NCBI GenBank assembly: GCA_023846275.1
Contig: JAIUJO010000084.1
Coordinates: 853,487 to 917,486 of the forward strand
Reading direction: 5' to 3'
Length of the DNA stretch: 64,000 bases
Source: Vanilla planifolia
Lineage: Eukaryota > Streptophyta > Magnoliopsida > Asparagales > Orchidaceae
The notes beneath the pieces are model-generated. The model made no database searches and was not told where the DNA came from. It saw only the letters and a program-made list of their open reading frames with translations. Position 1 is the stretch's first letter. The number at the start of each line of letters is the position of its first letter. This document shows, one piece after another, positions 54,201 to 64,000 of the stretch. Made by a program: the position numbers and the translations under genes.

Positions 54201-54730
54201 TTACGACTCTAAAAAAGAATTTATTTGTTAGTGGTAGTAATGTGTGGTGACTGCGAAGTATTTTAAGTTCACATCTAAAACAATGTCACCTATGAATTCA
54301 AGCATATTTACATGAAATTTAAGAAATGGTCTTCCTCAAAGATTACTGTAATAAAATTTGACTTTGTGTACAGAAAAAATTTTGTATTACCTGTAGTGTT
54401 ACATATATAAAGCATACAAATTGGTCTTCAATGATGGGGCATTTTCGCACATAAAATTTTCCAACATTGATGTTAACAATAGTTTGCGATGATGCAAGCA
54501 TATGCATATATGATGTATAAACTAAAATATTTTTTTCAAACAATAAAATTAGTAAAAAATCAAATAATAGACTATTTTTATTGCCCAAATAAAATTTTTT
54601 TATTCTTTGAGCAACCTATTTTCTAATATCAAATAACTGAAAATTGAAACACATTCTAGGGGAACATTGCCACAGTAATTCTTTTTTGCACTTAATTCAC
54701 TAGTGAAGGAAATCTTCAAAAAATGATCAA
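51250..54730 (+). other. Conserved unknown block of copia copy 2, first part
   Basis: It matches the reverse complement of about 14,100-11,830. Examples are ATGAGAGTTCTCTTATGCAC at 51,403 against 13,983-14,002, and the text around 51,790-51,860 against 13,570-13,640. The open frame at 51,426-51,641 corresponds to the one at 13,740-13,982 in copy 1. No RT or RNase H motif was found. It may be decayed pol or an older nested sequence shared by both copies. Confidence 0.45.
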
Positions 54731-57700
54731 GTGTTAACAATTCTTATTTCCTTAAGTTAACCTTATATTTTTCAAGATTATCAAAGTTTTTTTCATGCTA
54801 TGCACAATACTCCTTTTTAAATAGTCATCAAACATTCTAAATTATTTTATAGACCAAATAGTCATAAGCAAATTAGTTTGAAAAATGTTTGTGATTTAGG
54901 ATCATAAAGATAAGGAAAAATAAACAAATCATGAAATGTTATAGCAAAAGGTCATACAAATAGATAAATGTTGTAGCATTAGACTTGAAAGTTAGATTTT
55001 TTTGTTTATTTTGTAATGTTATTTTATATAATAAAAAATACAAGCTATTAAAAATAAATCCATAAAGTTAAATGATGTTGGTTTAATGATAAATTAAAAA
55101 TGATGCAAAGTTCTTATAGCTAACAATTTTTTAATGCAAGTTAACGTAAAATGATATGTTAAAACCTTTTTTTAGGTCATCGATAATTAAGAAGTTCCTT
55201 TTTTCATGGAACATTTCCATATAAAACCCAATCCAATGGTGCTATAGCTTTACAATAAAAAATGTTAGCATCATTGGACAAGAAAAAACTTTCCCAAATG
55301 CTTAGGATATGCACTGATCAATAACACTTGTGGTGTTAACCTAAAGGAAAGTTGTTTTAATAGCCAACATCTAGAATACTCAAGTTAATGGTGATGTGTC
55401 TAAGTGCACATGTGGAGTTTTTATAATGCTAAATAAGAAAACCACATTCTTACTAAGATAGAATAGAAATTTGAATATGATGATTAATATCCAAAAGTTA
55501 AAATTAAAACTAAATGATTAAAAGTTTTCTTAGGGATTTGATGCTCTTGTTAGTGCTAGAAATTATGTGTAATTACATTCCATATCATGTCTGGCATGAC
55601 ATGAATGTAGATATTGAAAGCATATATAGCTTTTTTAAGCTATGTTGATGATATAAATGATCCACATAGTTTCCTTAATAATGTTATACATGGCTTTGTT
55701 GGTGTGGCAACGAGAAAATGAAGAATTGAGGTTTTCAAAATTTTAAATTATTAGATGATGATATATAATTTCACTAGTAGATGATTATATTGATCATGTG
55801 TTATATAGTTCTATACATATTTATTATAAGTAGTTGACATCTCTTGAAATCATATAATCAACTTTTCCACCATTAACACATATTAAAGTAACATTAGTCA
55901 TAGTTTATTTCTTAAAAAGCATTATTATTTTTTATCAAGGATTCTAAAAACTATGGTTGATACGTGTTTCGGAGGATGAACGTCCATAAGCTTTCGATGT
56001 GTTGTTGCACGTGAATGTCATATGCTAAAAAGTTACCTTTCAATGATTTGGAGTGTCTCGTTGAAGTATCAGTATTTCCAAATCAGTTTATTGGTTCAAA
56101 TGAGTCCAACACATAAAGGTATTAATACTAAGAATGATTGATTCCACATAAGTTATGCATTGAAATTGTGTTAGCACACATAAGAGTGCGACGACTGGTC
56201 TTGGTCTAAGAAATTGTCATATTTTATGATGAGAACCATGTTGACAATAATTTTACGAAAACATTGATTAAGTGATAAACAAAAAAATTTGAGGAACTAA
56301 ACTACAAAAATTTAGAAAATTTGCCTTAATGGATAAGTTTGATTAACATATTAGTGTATTATTGTAACTAAATAATTTGACACAAATCAAACGGATCTTA
56401 GAGAAATCTAGATGGTCTGTGCCATGCGACATATTTAGTTGATGACAATCTTGTGCTGAAGTAAGATATCATGTACTATATTGTTGGATTTTGTGATTGT
56501 ATGATGTAAGAAAAAAATTAAAGTCAATATATTTGTCGAACCCTTTGTAATGAGTGGTAGCATCAGAACTAACTTGACACAAAGATGATTAACAAAAGAT
56601 AAATCTGATTGATCAGCCTCAACAAATATGCATAGAAATTGCTAATCATGATCTAAAACATTATACTAAGCTAATAAAAATCATAACCCACATGCTGAGA
56701 AATCATCATACTAGGCAAATCCGAAAGATCTATTTTAGGCAGCCTACTTTGCTTTCATTGTATTGCTATGAAATAGGATATAATTCAATACTATGATGAG
56801 CTCTATAACCATACATCTTGAAATAGTTGATAAGTGTCATCATATTTACTTAGTCAAGAATGAACACATTAGTACAATTGAAAGCCATGATAAAGGTGTG
56901 AAGAATCCAAAGAAAGTTTCTTATGATTCCAAATAAATAGAGAGTCTGATGTATTGTCTAATTAGGTCCATCATAGTTAAGTGCTGCCATTGAAAAAGTC
57001 TTTACATAAAGTTTATTTGGGGATTGTACTTAATCGAGGAGTACTAGATGATGGGGACATAGAAAAATTTTTTGTGCTTAAAATTGTTTGATAATTACAT
57101 TAGTTATTAGATCAAATTACAAAGAAATCGTTGAGAAAGATATGTCTTTTTTCTCATTCTTTGCACATCTTTTTCCAAAAAAAGAACAATAAATTTGATA
57201 AGTATCTTCCTAATTCACAAATTGTCTATTGCATTAATACTACAGAAAAGTTATTCTAATAGTAATATATTATGTTCTAAATTTACTTTAGTGAAAGTAC
57301 TCAGAATTTTATCAACCTTTCTTTTGTATCTTTGCTATAATCAAGTTTAAATTTGATGGGATATATTGGAATGGGTTAAATTGGTATTCTTTTTTATAAT
57401 TAAAAGCCATCATCTTAAATATAAGAAGAATTGTTATCATCTATTAAAATTGAGAGATTACATTGACATTGATTTCCATACTTTGAAACAAGCCACAACA
57501 AATAGGTTCATTCCTTTTTCTTATAATATGAATAGCCTGACATTAGTTATGTCAACCAAAGTAGTTAATCAAAATTTGTTTCTTAGATAAAATAAAAGAT
57601 ATATGAAAAAATCTAGTAGTTTTCCAAGATTTTAGTTTGTTATTTTTAGCCCCAAATGCTTAGTAATTTCCATAAGAACAAAAATTTCAGCTATAATAAT

Positions 57701-59660
57701 AATCTAAATGCATTCCATAAATTTGATTATGGAGGCATTAGTTGGATGATTTTCCTTATGATCACAATATAATATATGAACAACTCTAATCATCACACTT
57801 AATTTGTTGTTACATTTCCTTCCTAGATATGTTTTATAGTTTAACTACTTTGCAAAGACGTTGATTCATTCCATTAAGTTAGATTAAGATACAGTAGTGG
57901 ATTCCAATGCTTATTTGAATCATTATAGGGATTGATTATTTTTTTGATTCTATAATGATGTTTTAAAACCATAGATTATCACATAAATATAAACCAAATA
58001 ATATTTCAGTTGCTTCAACTTACATATATTTTAGTTTCTATGTAAATTGAGAATGCCTTAATAGCTCTACCAACTTGTATATAATCACACAAACACAAAC
58101 TATAGGGCCTGGTCATTTCTAGTCAATACACTATAATTTAATTTGACTAAATCCATTAATAGAGGAGACCATTGAACCACTTCTTTTTAATTTTAAATTA
58201 ATCTAAAAAAATAAAGAACCAGTGTATATTTTACCATTTGAGGATCTATCCAACCTTTTTACAAAATTAAGCAACATTTTAAAATTAATAAGTGTTATGT
58301 TTAACTCTATCATGAAAAACACAGGGAATATTTGCTCATTGAATTATTTTGAATTTTTACCTTGTATATATTATAGCATATGAGGGATGGTAGAACAATA
58401 AATTCTCAATAGCTATTGGGTTCCATAAGGTTCATTTGAGAGTCCCTATTAGCACAAAAAGGGCATTAGCTAATAAATTGAAATTAAACTTCTTTAAGTT
58501 ATAATCAAAAGATAAATAGTTATTTAGGAGCCTCCATATTAATAGAGATATTTTAGAAGGTTGATAGTTATTCTACATTTTTTTGACTTATGAATATGGC
58601 AATTAATGGACTCTAAGGTTACCACATCCTAAATTGATAGTGAATTTACCATCCTTGGTGAGGGTCTAATAACTTTTGCCATCCTTATCTATTTTTTTCC
58701 TAGTATCACAAATTGCAAAATTGTGAAATAATTCTTTATATTTGATTCCAAGTCTTTGAACATGCTCCACAACATTTTCTGTAAAGGAACTTACATCTCA
58801 TGCATGTAAAATAGGTAATCTTTGATGTTTAGAATTATTATAGAAGCTTTACATTATATGCGTCCTTAAAATCCTTTAATTTTTTGACCAATAATCCATA
58901 CTTTTCATAGGGAAGCTAATCTTGTTCTAACTAGGGAAATTGTGCTTGCTCACCAAATCACAATTACCACAAAGAAAACCATTTATCATGCTTTCTAAAA
59001 ACTCAATAATATTATTGCTTAGATAAGATATAATTTGATTTATAAAGTACTATTAACAACAAGACATGACTAAGAAGTACTATCTCCCATTAAGAGTAAT
59101 TTATTTTTGAATGTTTTGTTAATATAGTGTTCAAAGTGGACCACTTATTTCCTACCATTGAATGATGTGCTTTTGAGTTAAGGGAATGGAAGGTAATATC
59201 TTTTCTCAAGTAGAAGCTCTATGTCAATGCACTTTTTCTTGTGTTTTGCATTTGTTCATCTAACATAGAAAATCCTTCGTACATTAATCTACAGACAAGA
59301 TGTGCCTTAGAGATTAGAGAAGAATAACTTGATATTTTTGATTGAGTGTTTATCACCTCTTAAGAAGAGTAAAGGGCAATCTACAAAGCACAAATGGGAG
59401 TTTGGATGACAACCATTTAGAGTGGCCTAATGCTTTGCTTTACCTTGCATGTTGATTGTTTAAACAACTTCTTTGTTCTTTTACTACAATGCGGAGAAAA
59501 AAAGTGGATGGACGGTTACCATGCTTGAGCCAATGGGAGAGTTAAACAGTACCATTTCCTTTCTCGTTAATAATGACTAACAACTAGGTCATATTTTAGG
59601 TACTGATGACTTGTATATACTCCAACATGATATATTATTGAACATTTTCTTAAACTCTAG
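54730..59660. other. Block B: about 5 kb absent from copia copy 1
   Basis: Matching to copy 1 stops near 54,730 and resumes near 59,660 with no gap in copy 1 (about 11,830), so block B is an insertion in copy 2 or a deletion in copy 1. A primer-site-like motif lies at 56,555-56,573. The text at 54,734 begins TGTTAAC, which could be an LTR start, but no matching end or repeated LTR was found. The frame at 57,366-57,590 has no known motif. Confidence 0.45.
56555..56573 (+). promoter_or_regulatory. Possible copia primer binding site in block B
   Basis: The sequence TGGTAGCATCAGAACTAAC resembles the plant copia primer site TGGTATCAGAGC with a small insertion and a base change. It would put a 5' LTR of about 1.8 kb at 54,734-56,554. 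No second LTR or gag was recognised downstream, so this may be chance. Confidence 0.25.
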
Positions 59661-62600
59661 CTCGATAATAAAGTGATTAGCTTTGACCTTCTCGTTTAAA
59701 TCAAGAAGTTGCTCTTATGAAAGTTTGATTACTTATTCAAGTAAGACATTTTTAGTGGTTTCCCCTTCCTTCGAAAAAACTGATTGCTCCAATTAGATGA
59801 TGGTGTGTAGGAAACTCTATAGGCTAACTACCAACAACTTAGTGCATTTTTTAGAAGCTATCATCCAAATTGTCATAAAGTCTTCGAAAGGTATATTGCA
59901 ATTACTCTTTAGAAGGAAAATTAAATTAGTATTACTCTTTTGGAGGTGGTCTACCAATAAAAAAATCATTGATAGCATCACATAAGTCATCTTGAAATGC
60001 GGGCCATGAATGCTTGTAAAACAAAACAATAAACCCATCCAATCTACACGCACAAAAAGAATATATTGAAAAAAATATTTTTTACTATTTTCTTCTTATT
60101 AAGTAGCTGAATTAGCATCATATTACTTTTTAGTGAGTCCAAGCATCATAAATCCAAGCACCTCTCATTTTTCTTAATAAGGAATAGTGAGTTGTCAGGA
60201 ATTCACAACGTATTTGGCAATTAAATCCTTCTCTAAGACCCAACTCCTACTTTGATCTTTTATTTTTTTACATTATCATTCATTTGTTTATTATTGGCAT
60301 TGTGTGGATATCATTTATGTTTTTATCACCATTCTAAGCTACATAGTACCTATCTTTTAACTCTTATCCATTTGATATAGTAGTAGCTAGTACATCACGT
60401 GGAAGTTTAACTAAGAGACATTATTAGTTTTTTGAACTTGGAGCCCTTTGAGGATTGGCTACTATACTTCTTATTAATCTCTATTATTATTATTGCTATG
60501 TGGATCAAATATAATAGACCTTTGTTAATTACATATTTCTATTTTTATTAGTTCATCAATTTATTTACATTTATAATTCAATTTACATTATTTAAAGAAC
60601 TATTGGAAACTTTTTCAAGATCTTCATCTTATATTTAGTATATTCTCTTCAACCATCTCACAAGACCACCAGTACAAAATTTGCCAAAAAAAGGATTTAA
60701 AAAGGGATTAAAATTTAGTTTTTGTCTTTTTGTGCTGTCATCCACCTTCGCCAATTGGCGTTAACATCACCATTGGCACTAACTCATCAACTCGTGCTAA
60801 CTCTCTCCAATCTGCATTAACCCCAAAGTAGACCCAAATTGTTAATGCCTCTCTACCGATGCTACTCATCAAAATTGGAACCAAAAGTGATGCACTGATC
60901 CACCCATGTTACACCATGTGTTGCACATTACCTCATCTTTCTCCATTGCTACTACTCAAAATGCAAGTGCTTCTTTAGGAACTAATTAGAATAATTAATT
61001 CTGTAACTTGTTAAGAAGTTGTTTTTTTTTGAAAATATTTAGGTATTAATTTTGTAATTTGTTGTGACTTTTATAATTCAAAAATGTCCTATAGATTTCC
61101 CAAAAAACTATCCCATAGTATTCTTAAATGTCTTTCCCATACATCTCTTCCATTTTAGAAACCATGGTTCGTTCATTTAAGCTTTGTTATTTCTAACCCT
61201 GTTAAATAATCTATAACTCTTTGAAGTTGTTTACCCTATTAAAAACATGTTATTGTTCCTCTTCAATCATCAAAAATAAATTACAAAATTAAGTTTTACT
61301 CCATTCTTTATGGTGGGCTTTATCTTTCTTCAACATATAAACTGGAGCCTACATTCCTGAGCTAGAAATTGGAAGACTGCAATTCTAAGCATCAAATAGA
61401 GAGAATTATATACTTTCAATCCAAGTGCATTCTAATCTAAGTTTTCTTGGATTAGATTTAATTGCTGATGGAGAAATGATCTGTAATAGGGATTCATATA
61501 ACATGAACTTGTTCATATGTTGAGCCACTATTTAGGAAGGCTTTATGAAAATCATAATTTAATAGGGTTCTATCCACAAGAATGATCTTTATATTTTTGA
61601 ACATTAGCAATGACATTTGACTATCGTTTCAATTTAGGAAAGACAAATTGGTCTCCACCATGAAACAGAAATCCCTTCAAAGATCTATTCTTTTAACAAA
61701 GGAGTTGTTGGCATACACAAATAGATAGCACATCATTTACATATCACCATGTCAAGAAATTATTCTTAATTTTTTAATTTTTAATATTGAAAGTACGACA
61801 ACAAAAACACTGATACCTTGTTAGAAATGTTGCTTCACAATAATGAAAATACAATCTTTCGCAAAGGATGTCCATTTGTCTATTAATTTCAAAGTATTCC
61901 ATCATTGGCATTAACTTCATTTTGTGTAATCTAAACATATTATTAAGGCATTAAGCTACTATAGAACTAACTAGTCCCTTTATGTTAAAAGTAAGATATT
62001 ATTAATTACAATCTATAATGTCTACATTTTCACATTCTTGAAAGCTTCTCTTGGTAATTAAAAGGCAAATCACTTTTTTGACATTTCATTTAGTGTCATT
62101 TCTTATTCACTTGTCTCTATTAGCCATTATGAAGTCATTCAAGTCTATCGTAGAAAGCTTGGGAGTCTTTTCTTTTTCCTAATGGTCTTTATTCAAGCTT
62201 TTGATAAATTGAATAACTACTTTTTTTTAAGCTACATGTCCTTCATAAGTTTCAAATTATATTGATATTATCTTACTTTATAATTACTAATTAAAATTGA
62301 TCACACTATCATTGAATAGATGATTCATAGTACAATTATGTTTTTTCATATTGTGTTGATATTTTGTGATGTAGTGTAGTGCTGATATTTTTTTATACAT
62401 TGATGGCTACCAAAGTTCAAAGTTTCATATTGCTTACTACTTTTTCTAATTGGAAGTGTTTCATCTTCTCCATTTCTTACATTGAAGGATTTAGAACTTT
62501 TTTCTTGGTTGTGTTGGACCATTGAGAATCCTTTTATATAGTTACTTTGATAATTATTGGGAAACTTTTCATTACATAATCTTTTTCAATAAGACATTTT

Positions 62601-64000
62601 TGCACCCAATATTTTTAGAGATTCTAATATCTAAAGGAAGGATTTTAGCAAAATTGACCAAAACATAGACAAGAGCCCAATGGAAGCTTGTTAAGTTTAA
62701 TGTCATAGAAATACTTTTAATGGCTTGCTAACTATTAACATGATTGAGAATAGGGCCTACTTGTTAACCAATTTGATTGGATGATGCTCTAATGAGATCC
62801 ACATTAGAGCTTACCAAGGTTTAGTATTGAGCTAAAAAGTTGGAACCATTTGAGGACCCTCATTAAAAAGACTATACTTTTCTAAATATTACACATCCAA
62901 CATCAAATGTTTTCCAATTCTAGCAAAAATATTAGGAGCGCGTGCTTACCTCTTCATAATAGATTCAAAGATGCCAAATTTTTTGAATTCTTACCCTTTG
63001 AAATTCTATGTTGGGTCATTCAATTGAAAACGTTACCTATTAGAGTGAGTTTTAAGGGGGTAACCCTTTTAGAGACATCATTATAATGAAACATGACCTC
63101 TTATTCACTTTCATGAAGACATTAGCATCGCATGATTGGCAAGGATCAAAACCTTTCCCTAATTAACTATAAAGGAAGGGACATAAGGCTAATGTGCATT
63201 AGATATACCCAATAAGAGAGAGGAGCAAGTTTACGAGAGAATGTCCCTAAAATCATATTGGAAGTGTCCTAATGCCCGCTAAAACTTGAAAAATTCTATC
63301 ACCTTACCTTCAATTTGATGTTTGTTTGTGAAGTTCTCTTAAAACTTGTGTTAAAAAGCATCTTTTCATAATTAAAAAAATCAAGAATTCTTAAAATGAT
63401 GTAATTAATCCTTCTGAATGATTAACTTAAAATTTTATTAAATAGAAGTTTTGCTCAAAATTAATCTTTTCTTTGTTTATAGTTTAAGGTTGGTCACATG
63501 TCCACTATGCTATCAACACTTTGTTTAAAATATCAACTTGTTTGCATATCCATCATTAATTTGCTACCTTTTAATTTAGTGCATGTCATTCATTTGAGTT
63601 TTATACATTCATCTTAAGCAAATGAGCTCTTTGCAACATGACAAGAGTGTTTTATAAAGAAAGTGAGTGAATTATTGGAAAAAAAAGATTTGTTCCTCAC
63701 AAAAATATTTAAAGCAAATATTTTAAAAAAAATATAACAAGCTTAAACAAATATCTAAAAGTGATTTCATTAAAATTTTAATTTATATTTAAAATATGTT
63801 AATTTCTATTTAATAATAATTTTTTAAGGAAATTATGAAATAAGAAGGTCAACAAAAAGTTTAAGGAACACTTTAACATTGTTTAGGTGATTCGGCCTAA
63901 AATCAAACCCAGATCTACTCTCAAAAAATCAAAGCATAAAAAATAATATATATATATAAGTCTATTACCAAAAAAAAGAGTCTAGTAGGCTATAAAAATA
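59660..64000 (+). other. Conserved unknown block of copia copy 2, second part
   Basis: It matches the reverse complement of about 11,830-7,490, still matching at the window edge. It includes the counterpart of the unknown protein remnant at about 62,900-63,190, and at 60.75-60.95 kb a less AT-rich patch like that at 10.5-10.75 kb. The overlapping frames at 59,797-60,053 on both strands are part of this block, with no motif. Confidence 0.45.

Larger units (their letters stand above)
42830..64000 (+). mobile_element. Decayed Ty1/copia-type element, copy 2 (plus strand, runs off the window)
   Basis: This is the same family as copy 1 but inverted relative to it. The order is LTR/leader (42,830 to about 44,700), unmatched block A (to about 49,520), gag with a zinc knuckle (49,530-50,130), pre-integrase and integrase core (50,600-51,250), conserved unknown sequence (51,250-54,730), unmatched block B (54,730-59,660), then conserved unknown sequence to the window end. 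Reverse-complement matches to copy 1 hold the same order all along and are still present at 64,000. All frames are broken. The start at 42,830 is judged only from where matching to copy 1's LTR begins. Flanks outside differ from those of copy 1. Confidence 0.7.

Noticed and set aside
55639..55653. YVDDI-like translation that recalls the reverse transcriptase active site
   Set aside because: The residues on either side do not resemble RT, no other RT motif lies near, and the motif is short enough to arise by chance.
1..64000. Organelle DNA insert, CRISPR array, tRNA or rRNA genes, bacterial operons
   Set aside because: No evenly spaced repeats with unique spacers, no ribosomal sequence, no cloverleaf I could recognise and no organelle gene motif. 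Gene density is far too low for a prokaryote or organelle.

Overview
This window looks like gene-poor plant nuclear DNA, probably intergenic or heterochromatic, built from layered and mostly decayed LTR retrotransposons. The sequence is strongly AT-rich and CpG-poor. No long open frame exists, and I found no host gene, tRNA, rRNA, CRISPR array or bacterial-type operon. The short open frames (60-100 codons) are chance frames or scraps inside repeats. All element names below come from reading short protein motifs and DNA matches by eye. No database search or formal alignment was run.

Layout. About 1-7.5 kb holds decayed repeat-like DNA with one possible LTR promoter near 2.6 kb. About 7.5-18.6 kb is a decayed Ty1/copia-type element read on the minus strand: LTR/leader at 16.6-18.6 kb, gag with a zinc knuckle near 15.8 kb, GAG-pre-integrase and integrase core at 14.9-14.2 kb, then a long stretch I cannot name. 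Just outside its LTR edge lies the primer-binding-site motif of yet another copia element. About 20.6-27.9 kb is extremely AT-rich, in blocks that alternate between T-rich and A-rich on the plus strand. About 30.0-35.05 kb is a Ty3/gypsy relic on the plus strand (gag, zinc knuckle, protease, integrase C-terminus, with RT/RNase H missing). A much younger 3,093-bp solo LTR (30,459-33,551) splits it, flanked by an exact 5-bp duplication, CATAC. About 38.4-39.05 kb is a two-copy tandem repeat of 338-bp period. About 42.8-64.0 kb is a second copy of the same copia family in the opposite (plus) orientation, running off the window end and enlarged by two unmatched blocks of about 5 kb.

The clearest feature is the solo LTR. 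It is CpG-rich, keeps near-perfect termini, and on the minus strand has a TATA box, promoter-proximal tandem repeats and a possible intron in its leader. The largest structure is the inverted pair of copia copies, which match over roughly 11 kb. Much of the matching sequence between them has no family I can recognise. I found no clear novel biological system. The best leads are the unidentified conserved block, the strand-asymmetric AT-rich blocks and the gene-like architecture of the solo LTR.
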